Position numbers and translations under genes: made by a program. A stretch of DNA of 43,415 bases. Source: Prolixibacteraceae bacterium (GTDB lineage Bacteria; Bacteroidota; Bacteroidia; Bacteroidales; Prolixibacteraceae). Numbering within the stretch: the first letter of the stretch is position 1; every line of letters begins with the position of its first letter. Shown piece by piece: positions 8,730 through 16,977 of this stretch. The stretch lies in assembly GCA_028377305.1 (NCBI GenBank), contig JAONJW010000020.1, forward strand, positions 1 through 43,415, read 5' to 3'. A model generated the notes under the pieces. It worked only from the letters and a program-made list of their open reading frames with translations, had not been told where the DNA came from and searched no databases.

Positions 8730-10682
8730 CTACCAAGTTTTCAAACACCCAATCTCTTCTAAAGTTTCGGTACACTCCTCCCACTTGGTCATCTCTTCTT
8801 CTAACGATCGTTTTACAGCCTCATACTTAGCAAAGAAATCCATATCTGCACCTTTTGTTGGATCAAGCTCCATCTCTTTATCCAGCTCTTCGACAGTAGA
8901 CTCTAACTTCTCAATCTGTTTCTCAACATCACTTAAAGCTCTTTCCGCTCTAGATATCTTCTTATTAATTTCTTTCTTCTGCTCATAGCTTAGTTCATCG
9001 GAGCGTTCCTCTGAATTCGAAATCTCAACACTATTCTTTGCTTGAAAAGCACGCAAAGATACCTGCTCTGCGGATAACTCTACTTGTCGTTTCCTCAAAT
9101 AACCATAGATACCATCGTGGTGGGTCCTAAGTTTCTTATCTCTAAACTCTACAACCTCATCCACCAAACCATCTAAGAATTCACGATCATGGGAAACAAC
9201 AATTACTGATCCTTCGAAATCAACAATAGCTTGTTTCAACAACTCCTTAGATGAAATATCTAAGTGATTGGTAGGCTCATCTAGGATCAATAAGTTCACC
9301 GGTTCTAACAGAAGTTTAATCATCGCCAATCGAGAACGCTCTCCTCCAGACAACACCTTAACTTTTTTATCGACATCCTCTCCTCCAAACATAAACGCCC
9401 CAAGTATATCCCTCACCTTGGTGCGCATATCTCCAGTAGCAATATTATCAATGGTTTCGAACACAGTCAAAGATTCATCCAATAAGGACGCTTGATTTTG
9501 AGCAAAATACCCAATCTTCACATTGTGACCTAATTTCACTTCCCCATCATATGCAATCTCCTGCATGATCATCTTAACCATCGTCGACTTACCTTCACCA
9601 TTCTTTCCTGCAAATGCGACCTTCTTGCCTCTCTCTAGCTCGAAATCAACACGATCTAATACCAAGTGGTCGTAATGCTTCGATGCCTCTTTGGCATCAA
9701 CAACAATTGCCCCAGAACGTGGCGCTGGAGGGAACTTAATATTTAAAGACCTCTTATCCTCCACATCTAATTCAATACGGTCCACTTTCTCTAACTGCTT
9801 GATACGAGATTGAACCTGTACAGCCTTCGTAGCTTTATAACGAAAACGCTCAATAAAATCTTCAGTATCTTTGATCATCTTCTGCTGATTCTCATAAGCA
9901 GCCTCAAGTTGTTGTCTTCTCTCCTTACGAAGCACCAAGTATTTACTATAGTTAGCTTTATAATCATGGATCGAACCCATGCTAATCTCAATCGTACGAT
10001 TCGTGATATTATCCAAAAAGGCTCTATCGTGAGACACTAGCACAACGGCTCCATGATAATCTTTCAAAAAGTTCTCTAACCACTGAATTGATTCAATATC
10101 CAGATGGTTAGTAGGCTCATCCAGCAAAAACACATCTGGTCGTTTCAACAGAATCTTTGCCAATTCAATCCTCATTCGCCACCCTCCAGAGAACTCTGAA
10201 GTTGAACGTTGGAAATCATCTCTTTTGAACCCAAGACCAATCAATGTCTGCTCAATAGAAGCCATATAGTTACCACCACCGATAATCTGTAATCTATCGG
10301 TTAACTCCGTAACTTTTTCAATTAGCTTCATATAATCCACAGAATCATAATCTTCCCTAGAAGCCAAAGAATCATTTAGTGTGGCTAGCTCCTTCTCCAT
10401 ATTAAGGATGTCCTCAAAAGCGGACTCCGCCTCCTCTAACACCGTACGATGATCATTAACCATCATATGTTGCGGAAGATAGCCTACTGTTACATCTTTG
10501 GGGCAAACCACCTGTCCTGAAGTGGCCTCCTGCTCTTTAGCAAACACTTTTAACATAGTGGATTTACCAGCACCGTTACGTCCTGTTAAACCGATACGAT
10601 CCTTGGGATTAATTTTAAAGGTTAGATTCTTAAACAAATCAAACCCTCCAAAGCTGACAGTCAGCTGCTCTACTGAAATCAT
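8730..10682 (-). CDS. ABC-F family ATPase (ribosome-associated, Uup/YdiF type)
   Basis: Cytoplasmic protein with two ATP-binding cassettes and no membrane segments. The first Walker A is GRNGAGKST near residue 38, with signature SGGWRMRIELAKIL and Walker B VFLLDEPTNHLD. The second Walker A is GKNGEGKST, with signature LSGGERSRLAMIKLL and Walker B LLILDEPTNHLD. The inter-domain linker (about 245-325), rich in Arg, Lys and Gln, is the P-site tRNA interaction motif region. A coiled-coil C-terminal tail (about 550-640, KKINKKISRAERAL) is like Uup. Members act on ribosomes during translation; some give antibiotic resistance, but nothing here points to that. Confidence 0.9.
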   Translation of the reverse strand: MISVEQLTVSFGGFDLFKNLTFKINPKDRIGLTGRNGAGKSTMLKVFAKEQEATSGQVVCPKDVTVGYLPQHMMVNDHRTVLEEAESAFEDILNMEKELATLNDSLASREDYDSVDYMKLIEKVTELTDRLQIIGGGNYMASIEQTLIGLGFKRDDFQRSTSEFSGGWRMRIELAKILLKRPDVFLLDEPTNHLDIESIQWLENFLKDYHGAVVLVSHDRAFLDNITNRTIEISMGSIHDYKANYSKYLVLRKERRQQLEAAYENQQKMIKDTEDFIERFRYKATKAVQVQSRIKQLEKVDRIELDVEDKRSLNIKFPPAPRSGAIVVDAKEASKHYDHLVLDRVDFELERGKKVAFAGKNGEGKSTMVKMIMQEIAYDGEVKLGHNVKIGYFAQNQASLLDESLTVFETIDNIATGDMRTKVRDILGAFMFGGEDVDKKVKVLSGGERSRLAMIKLLLEPVNLLILDEPTNHLDISSKELLKQAIVDFEGSVIVVSHDREFLDGLVDEVVEFRDKKLRTHHDGIYGYLRKRQVELSAEQVSLRAFQAKNSVEISNSEERSDELSYEQKKEINKKISRAERALSDVEKQIEKLESTVEELDKEMELDPTKGADMDFFAKYEAVKRSLEEEMTKWEECTETLEEIGCLKTW

Positions 10683-10713
10683 TGAACAATATTTTGGATT
10701 ACACCTAAGGGAG

Positions 10714-10721
10714 CAAAGATA
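10714..10721 (-). promoter_or_regulatory. -7 box TATCTTTG of the ABC-F/rlmB operon
   Basis: An exact TAnnTTTG match on the minus strand, 32 bases before the ATG at 10682. This would give a leader of about 25 bases. No clear -33 element. Confidence 0.5.
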
Positions 10722-10901
10722 TAATATTTCACCGCTCTTTTCCTGTTTCTATCCATCTTATCCATAAACTTTTTGGAGTTTATATCTGTTTACTCAATGT
10801 TGAGTTAATAAAAAACCACACAAGCATATTTTTTGAACTGCTATTTTTTTATTCTTTTTGTATTCCATTTACTCGCTATGAAGCAACAACACACACACAC
10901 A

Positions 10902-11630
10902 ATGAAGAATTATTTCCAAAAAAAATGGCTATACATCTTATCTATCTTTGGCTGCCTAATTACCTTTATTCAACCATCACAAGCTATTGACCATTACACC
11001 CAACTCCGCACCTACTATTTCATAACTAAGTCAATCAAACACAACTGGAGTTATTCTGGAGCCATTGGACACCACTATGTAAAAAAAGACAATAATTGGA
11101 ATCGATTAGAGATAAGAAATGAGATCTCATATAGATACCATAAAGACGTAAAGTTTATCTCAGGAGCTCGATTAAACTATGTTCGTAAGTATAACCAGAA
11201 CTATCAATTTGAAGTACGGCCTTATCAAGCTGTTTCATTGACATGGCCTCGTTTTAACAGTTTTAAGTTTGAACACCGTTTAATGATGGAAGAGAGACTT
11301 ACGTGGGACCTAATAGGTGATAACAACATAGTAACACAAGGACGATTCCGTTACCGTATTGACACAAAAATTCCAATATCAAAACCTGCACTTATTCCAA
11401 ATACATTGTATATTCGTCCGATGATAGAAACTTTTGTATCTTTTGGCGAGAATATTGACAATGCATTTTTATCACAAAATAAATATACTGTCGCACCAGG
11501 GTACATTATATCAAAAAAATCCACCTTAGAATTTCGTTACGAACTGATTAACGGCAAATCTGCAACTGAACACATTACTAAAAAGATCACAAATTTATTT
11601 CGGTTACAATTAACCCATAATCTGTTTTAA
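10902..11630 (+). CDS. DUF2490 family outer-membrane-type protein
   Basis: 243 residues from the ATG at 10902, chosen because it starts a standard signal peptide (MKNYFQKKWLYILS, ending IQPSQA). ATGs further upstream would add a second hydrophobic stretch. The mature part is DUF2490-like: W(S/G)YSGAIGHHYVKKDNNW, then alternating strands such as YHKDVKFISGARLNYVRKY, FKFEHRLMMEERL and FRYRIDTKIPI. The family is predicted to form small outer-membrane beta-barrels of unknown function and is common in Bacteroidota. The next gene begins 11 bases later and is probably co-transcribed. Confidence 0.75.
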   Translation: MKNYFQKKWLYILSIFGCLITFIQPSQAIDHYTQLRTYYFITKSIKHNWSYSGAIGHHYVKKDNNWNRLEIRNEISYRYHKDVKFISGARLNYVRKYNQNYQFEVRPYQAVSLTWPRFNSFKFEHRLMMEERLTWDLIGDNNIVTQGRFRYRIDTKIPISKPALIPNTLYIRPMIETFVSFGENIDNAFLSQNKYTVAPGYIISKKSTLEFRYELINGKSATEHITKKITNLFRLQLTHNLF

Positions 11631-11641
11631 AACCAAAATCT

Positions 11642-13243
11642 ATGAAAAAGAAGAGAGATAATACGAAATTCGGCACCTTAATCGCATTTGTTTTTTGTAT
11701 CATAATTCTAGTAGTAGGAATAAAGATGTGTCCTAAAGAGAACAAACAAACAGGACCACCTCTTCCTGAAGACACTTTAAGTCAGAAAAAACAGAATCAA
11801 ATATATGCCCCAAATAAAGACCAAAAGAGAATCAAAAATCAAGATCATCTAAAACAAAATAATCAACCCAAAGATCGTTTTCCCAAAGAAGAAATCAAAA
11901 CCATTAAACCCATTGAAAAAAATATTGAAACGGACAGCTCTTCATCCATAGATACTACCGACTCAACAAAAGAGGAAGAAATAGATACTACTACAAAAGA
12001 TATTGCATATATGATAAATGCATCATATAAACGTATGGAGGTGGGACTTTTCCCAAACATCAATATCACCACCTACTCGAATAATGAGAAAGTGCTATGG
12101 GTTGCATCTTTAAAGAAAGTATCTAAATTCCTCGTGCTAAAATCCTCTGAAATCAAATACATCCATAGCTTAAAATACCCAGGAGAAGATGCACTAAAGA
12201 AAGACGAGATAAAGAATATACGTCAAGACATTAGCAAAGTTCATCAATTTAAAGAGCTCAAAGAGCTTCTAATTAACAAACAAAATCAATACAAGTCTGA
12301 TCTGCCAATTACAAACACTGCATTTCAGGATCAATTTCTTATTGGAAAAGGAATACACCTCTATCTATACTCTGATGAAGAGATCGATGCAACAAACTCA
12401 GCCATTGCGCTGCAAAATATGTGGACCATTCCAAAGAAGAGTCGTACGACTACTGACACTCGAATTATCGCCTCTTCGACAGACAATAAGAATATAATCA
12501 TACTTCTATCTAATGGACAAATCTACGAGTTAGACAACAAACTAAAAGTCATTAATAACTTGAAACTAAAAGAAGATCAAACCTATAACAGTTCCATCAT
12601 CAGAGGGAAAAACCAACTTGTGATCACCTCTAATAAAGGCATTTACGAAATCGGAAAAAGAGATAATCAATGGACTGTAACAAATTTCACATCTCTAAAT
12701 CTTAAGACCAATAGAGCTGTATTACAAAAACCTAGGCTATTATCCTCAGATGGCAAACAAATATTTGTTGCAGTAACAGCTACCCAGAAACCTAAAATAC
12801 TCTTCTACCAGATAGGACATCGAGAAACCGATTTTCCTTATTTTACTCATGAAATTGAATCCTCTGAAGAAACTTCGATGATAGACATTCAAGTGATTCA
12901 CAATCAACTATACTTGTACACGTTAAGCAAGACCAGTAAAATATCACGCCTAGATATCGACTACTCCAATAAACGAGTGACTCCGATGTGGGAGATGAAG
13001 AATAATGTATATCTACTCTTGCACAACAACAACCACGATCAAATATTCTCTGTATCCCAAGAGGCAGGAAGATGGCGCATAAATTCCATCTCTACAAAGG
13101 ATGGTAGAACCTTAAAATATTTCATCTTAGATCTAAAAAAAGACTATCTTCCCATTAATGAAACAATACAACCTATTGGTCCAAATCATTTTGTCTATAC
13201 CGGCGTTCTAGACCTATTGGAATGCCAAATTATAGAACCCTAA
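11642..13243 (+). CDS. Membrane-anchored protein of unknown function, probable beta-propeller-like ectodomain
   Basis: 533 residues. I do not recognise a family. After a short Lys/Arg-rich cytoplasmic start there is one transmembrane helix (FGTLIAFVFCIIILVVGIKM). A low-complexity linker of about 85 residues rich in Lys, Glu, Asp, Thr and Gln follows. The remaining 370 residues alternate short strands and turns with recurring patterns (TRIIASSTDNKNIIILLSNG, NQLVITSNKGIYEIG, KQIFVAVTATQ) that resemble a WD40/YVTN-like propeller. Its place 11 bases behind the DUF2490 gene suggests a shared envelope role. The linker would allow the folded part to reach across the periplasm. No catalytic motif was seen. 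Confidence 0.65.
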   Translation: MKKKRDNTKFGTLIAFVFCIIILVVGIKMCPKENKQTGPPLPEDTLSQKKQNQIYAPNKDQKRIKNQDHLKQNNQPKDRFPKEEIKTIKPIEKNIETDSSSSIDTTDSTKEEEIDTTTKDIAYMINASYKRMEVGLFPNINITTYSNNEKVLWVASLKKVSKFLVLKSSEIKYIHSLKYPGEDALKKDEIKNIRQDISKVHQFKELKELLINKQNQYKSDLPITNTAFQDQFLIGKGIHLYLYSDEEIDATNSAIALQNMWTIPKKSRTTTDTRIIASSTDNKNIIILLSNGQIYELDNKLKVINNLKLKEDQTYNSSIIRGKNQLVITSNKGIYEIGKRDNQWTVTNFTSLNLKTNRAVLQKPRLLSSDGKQIFVAVTATQKPKILFYQIGHRETDFPYFTHEIESSEETSMIDIQVIHNQLYLYTLSKTSKISRLDIDYSNKRVTPMWEMKNNVYLLLHNNNHDQIFSVSQEAGRWRINSISTKDGRTLKYFILDLKKDYLPINETIQPIGPNHFVYTGVLDLLECQIIEP

Positions 13244-13324
13244 CTTTTTTTAGTCTTAACTATCTACTATCGTGAAGGGAATCGCTATATTTGTCACTTT
13301 AATATCATATTTAAGTTTTACATT

Positions 13325-14734
13325 TTGGGTAGAAACAGAAGAAAAAAACCGTTTTACGAAAAAGTTCGTATCACCGATGTAGGTGCCGAAGGAAAAGCTA
13401 TCGCTAAGATCGATGACATGGTCGTTTTTACAACCCATGTGATTCCTGGTGACGTAGTAGACCTTCAGGTCGTAAAAAAAAGAAAAAGATACCAAGAAGC
13501 CAGAGTAACAAAGGTTCATGAATACTCAGAAGATCGCCAAGATGCTTTCTGCGAACACTTCGGTACTTGTGGTGGATGTAAATGGCAGTTTCTTCCATAT
13601 GAGAAGCAACTTTTCTATAAACAAAAACAGGTGGAAGACCAGCTTAATCGTTTAGGAAAAATAGAGCTTCCCGAGTTTGACCCAATTCTCGGGTCAGAAA
13701 AAACTTCATTCTACAGAAACAAACTAGAATACACTTTCTCTAACAAACGTTGGTTAACCTTTGAAGAGGTAGAGTCAGGAGAAGAGTTTGATCATATGAA
13801 TGCAGTAGGGTTTCACATCCCTGGAATGTTTGATAAGATCATCGATATCGACAAATGTTGGTTACAACCAGAACCATCAAATGGTATTCGTAATGAAATC
13901 AGAAGATATGCTCTAGAAAATGGTCTTACATTCTTCGACCTAAGAAACCAAGAAGGATTCCTTAGAACGTTGATTGTTCGCACATCCTCAACGGGTGAAA
14001 ATATGGTGATCGTCTCTTTATTCTACGAAGACAAAGAGTCTAGAGAAGCGCTTCTAAACCATATTGATGAAAAATTCCCTGAAATCACATCTCTAATGTA
14101 TGTGATCAATGAGAAGAAAAACGACACCATCGCCGATCAAGACATTATCGTTTTCAAGGGACAAGATCATATTATGGAAGAGATGGAAGGAATCCAATTC
14201 AAAATTGGTCCGAAATCGTTCTATCAGACAAACTCAGAACAAGCGTACGAGCTATATAAAATCACACGCGACTTCGCCCAACTAACCGGTGAAGAGAATG
14301 TCTATGACCTTTATACAGGTACAGGTACCATCGCAAACTTTGTAGCTAAAAAGGCAAAACATGTTGTGGGTATCGAATACGTTCCCGCTGCTATCGAAGA
14401 TGCTAAAGTCAACTCTGCAAATAATAAGATTGACAATACCACTTTCTACGCAGGAGATATGAAAGACATCTTAAATGACGAGTTTGTGGCTGCACATGGA
14501 AATCCTGATGTAATCATCACTGACCCTCCTAGAGCAGGAATGCACGAAGATGTAATCAATGTAATCCTTAACGCCGCACCCAAACGTATCGTTTATGTAA
14601 GCTGTAACCCTGCAACCCAAGCTAGAGACCTTTCTCTTTTGGATGCAAAATATAAAGTAACTAAGGTACGTCCAGTAGATATGTTCCCTCATACACACCA
14701 TGTAGAAAACGTAGTACTACTAGAGGAAAAATAA
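13325..14734 (+). CDS. rlmD: 23S rRNA (uracil-C5)-methyltransferase RlmD (RumA family), TTG start
   Basis: Methylates C5 of uridine 1939 (E. coli numbering) in 23S rRNA. An N-terminal TRAM-like domain (VRITDVGAEGKAIAKIDD, IPGDVVDLQVVKKRK) is followed by an iron-sulfur motif (FCEHFGTCGGCKW with a later Cys in DKCWLQPEP). The C-terminal SAM domain has VYDLYTGTGTIANF, DPPRAGMH and the catalytic Cys in VYVSCNPATQARDL. No ATG or GTG lies in frame between the preceding stop (13241) and the conserved N-terminus. The TTG at 13325 gives GRNRRKKPFYEKV, which fits the basic start usual for this family in Bacteroidota. It ends at a strong terminator. Confidence 0.9.
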   Translation: MGRNRRKKPFYEKVRITDVGAEGKAIAKIDDMVVFTTHVIPGDVVDLQVVKKRKRYQEARVTKVHEYSEDRQDAFCEHFGTCGGCKWQFLPYEKQLFYKQKQVEDQLNRLGKIELPEFDPILGSEKTSFYRNKLEYTFSNKRWLTFEEVESGEEFDHMNAVGFHIPGMFDKIIDIDKCWLQPEPSNGIRNEIRRYALENGLTFFDLRNQEGFLRTLIVRTSSTGENMVIVSLFYEDKESREALLNHIDEKFPEITSLMYVINEKKNDTIADQDIIVFKGQDHIMEEMEGIQFKIGPKSFYQTNSEQAYELYKITRDFAQLTGEENVYDLYTGTGTIANFVAKKAKHVVGIEYVPAAIEDAKVNSANNKIDNTTFYAGDMKDILNDEFVAAHGNPDVIITDPPRAGMHEDVINVILNAAPKRIVYVSCNPATQARDLSLLDAKYKVTKVRPVDMFPHTHHVENVVLLEEK

Positions 14735-14756
14735 TAATCGTTTCAAACGATTATCC

Positions 14757-14792
14757 AAAGAGACTGTCCAAATCGACAGTCTCTTTTTTTTT
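14757..14792 (+). terminator. Terminator of rlmD
   Basis: The arms agagactgtc and gacagtctct flank a 6-nt loop, with A before and nine T after. It lies 23 bases past the stop. Confidence 0.88.
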
Positions 14793-15562
14793 GCTACATC
14801 CACTAATAATTTCAACTCACCATACCCCTAAATCGATATAAAGGAGATACAACAAAAATGAACACCCTGAAACACAACGCGATTTACAAATAAACCACCC
14901 CTTTTCTTTTGAATTCAAAAAACATTCGATTACCTTTAATACAAACAATAACTCTCGCTTTTACTTGAAACAAGTAGGTAGCCTGATCAATACACTCAGT
15001 CCCAAATTATCGGAAAGAAACTCCATGCCAAACACCAACAAAAACAACACCTCCTAACTACCTAGTTACTCTCTCATAGGTATTTCCTAATACCTTAATC
15101 CATGGATTAGCCGTGGTCTATCCATGGTTCATCCATCAATTTTGCGTTATCGATGGACAAACCATGGAGGAGGCATGGACAAAGCATGGACAAAGTACGG
15201 ACAAAGTACGGAACAAACCCTTATTAGATACTTAGTAGCCCCTTATTTTATAGAGTTAAAGAAATAAAAGAGCTATAGGATTTAGTATGAATATCTATAC
15301 GATAGAAATATTGATTTGAATGTATGTTAGATTGGATATTGCTACGTATAGAATATTGGAGGTTCATAAATTAACTTCTTATACGATCACCGAAGAGATA
15401 TATAGAGTTGGCTACGATGGCGTAATACAACAGAAATAAAGCAAAAGTAATTCACTATTAGAAGGTCATAAGAAAAAGAGGTTTGCTTTCTTATGTAAAG
15501 AGTTTCATTTTTATTATTTTTACAATAATAGAGGAATTTATATTTTTTTTCCAAAGAAACAG
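14793..15562 (+). other. Long intergenic region before nicotinate phosphoribosyltransferase
   Basis: 770 bases without a credible gene. Its centre is the 11-nt phased repeat element at 15099-15219. Before that is a small hairpin (aggtatt paired with aatacct near 15078). The last 300 bases are AT-rich leader sequence for the nicotinate phosphoribosyltransferase gene, in which I could not identify a clean TAnnTTTG box. Confidence 0.6.
15099..15219 (+). repeat. 11-nt phased inverted-tandem repeat element, copy 1 (TGGA type)
   Basis: 121 bases that divide exactly into eleven 11-nt units. Four left units start at 15099, 15110, 15121 and 15132 (for example tccatggatta and tccatggttca). A centre unit, tgcgttatcga, is at 15143-15153. 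Six right units start at 15154, 15165, 15176, 15187, 15198 and 15209 (for example tggacaaagca and cggacaaagta). The left unit head TCCA is the reverse complement of the right unit head TGGA. The region 15122-15137 pairs with 15152-15167 with two mismatches. A 14-base palindrome, taatccatggatta, lies at 15096. The right flank has AGCCCCT at 15237 and AGAGTTAAA at 15252, both mirrored in copy 2 at 33091. I know no name for this element. Confidence 0.85.
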
Positions 15563-16966
15563 ATGAAAAATTACGGGTTATATACCGATTATTATGAGAT
15601 TACCATGTCTCAAGCTTTCTTTCTATCCGGGAAAGGAACAGATCAAACATCCTTTGATTATTTTTATAGAACAAACCCTTATAAGGGAGGCTATTTGGTT
15701 TTTGCAGGATTAAGTGATGCCATCGAGATGATTAAGGATTATAAGTTTTCAGCAGAAGATCTTCAATTCTTATACAACCAAGGGCTGGATCCAAGATTTA
15801 TTGACTACTTAAAAGATTTTAAGTTTAGTGGGAATATATATGCGATGAAGGAAGGGGAGATTGCTTTTCCTAGAGTCCCGATAGTACGTGTCGAAGGAAA
15901 TATCATTGAATGTCAACTGATTGAAACACTATTATTGAACATCCTAAATTATGAATCATTAATTGCAACTAAGACCTTCCGTATTGTGCAAGCAGCCAAC
16001 GGTAGAGACATCATTGACTTTGGTCTTCGTAGAGCACATGGAACAGGAGCTGTACAAGCAAGCAAAGCATCTATTATTGGTGGTGCCGTAGCAACATCAA
16101 ATGTCTATGCAGCAAGAAAATATGATTTAAAAGTATCGGGAACGATGGCACATAGTTGGGTGCAGAGTTTTCAAGACGAATATGATGCATTTAAAACATT
16201 TGCAGATATTCATCCTGAGAACTGCATTCTATTGGTAGATACCTATAACACTTTAGAGAGTGGGGTTCCAAACACCATCAAACTTGCCAATGAGTTAAAG
16301 AAGCATGGACAAAAAGTTAAAGGGATTCGACTGGATAGTGGAGATCTATCCTATTTAAGCCGTAAGGCACGCAAGATGCTTGACGAAGCGGGGTATCCTG
16401 ATATTATCATAACGGCTTCCAATCAGCTTAATGAGTATGTGATTAAAAGTCTACTGGAACAGGATGCACAAATCGACGCATTTGGTGTTGGCACAGAGAT
16501 GATCACGGGAAAACCAGATGCTTCTCTGGATGGAGTATATAAACTTTCAGAGTGTAACGGAATTCCAAGCATGAAAATTTCTGAGAATATCGAAAAAGTA
16601 ACACTGCCTGGAGCCAAGAAGGTGGTAAGATATTTCGACGAACAGGGAAGCTTCTTTAGAGATGCTATTGTAAAGAGTTCGGAGGATATCACAAAGATTA
16701 CCGAGATATCCCATCCGAGTGTTGAATATAAAAAGACAAATGTAGAAGGATTAAAGTTTGAGGAGTTGCAAAAACTTGTCATGAAAGATGGAGAGCTTGT
16801 CGCTCCTTTACCAACCACACAAGAAGCACATCAATATCTTCTAAAAAGATCCAAACAACTAGTGAAAGAACATTACCGTTTTATTAGTCCACACATCTAT
16901 AAGGTCGGACTATCAGCGGCGCTAAAACAAGAACGTGATGATTTCCTTAATAGGCTATCTTCATAA
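15563..16966 (+). CDS. pncB: Nicotinate phosphoribosyltransferase
   Basis: Converts nicotinate and PRPP to nicotinate mononucleotide in the Preiss-Handler NAD pathway. 467 residues. Family features: the start YGLYTDYYEITMSQAFFLSG, DFGLRRAHGTGAVQASKAS (the conserved His region), GTMAHSWVQSFQDEYDAF, ILLVDTYNTLESG, VKGIRLDSGDL and FGVGTEMITGKPDASLDGVYKL. It is the long bacterial/eukaryotic-like type without a zinc-ribbon tail. The next gene begins 11 bases downstream and is probably co-transcribed. With the PnuC/NR-kinase pair at 3819-4965 it provides a second independent NAD-salvage entry. Confidence 0.92.
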   Translation: MKNYGLYTDYYEITMSQAFFLSGKGTDQTSFDYFYRTNPYKGGYLVFAGLSDAIEMIKDYKFSAEDLQFLYNQGLDPRFIDYLKDFKFSGNIYAMKEGEIAFPRVPIVRVEGNIIECQLIETLLLNILNYESLIATKTFRIVQAANGRDIIDFGLRRAHGTGAVQASKASIIGGAVATSNVYAARKYDLKVSGTMAHSWVQSFQDEYDAFKTFADIHPENCILLVDTYNTLESGVPNTIKLANELKKHGQKVKGIRLDSGDLSYLSRKARKMLDEAGYPDIIITASNQLNEYVIKSLLEQDAQIDAFGVGTEMITGKPDASLDGVYKLSECNGIPSMKISENIEKVTLPGAKKVVRYFDEQGSFFRDAIVKSSEDITKITEISHPSVEYKKTNVEGLKFEELQKLVMKDGELVAPLPTTQEAHQYLLKRSKQLVKEHYRFISPHIYKVGLSAALKQERDDFLNRLSS

Positions 16967-16977
16967 CCCCCAAAAAC

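Noticed and set aside
15090..15240. Phased repeats considered as a CRISPR array
   Set aside because: Units are 11 nt with no unique spacers, and orientation flips at the centre; no cas genes nearby.
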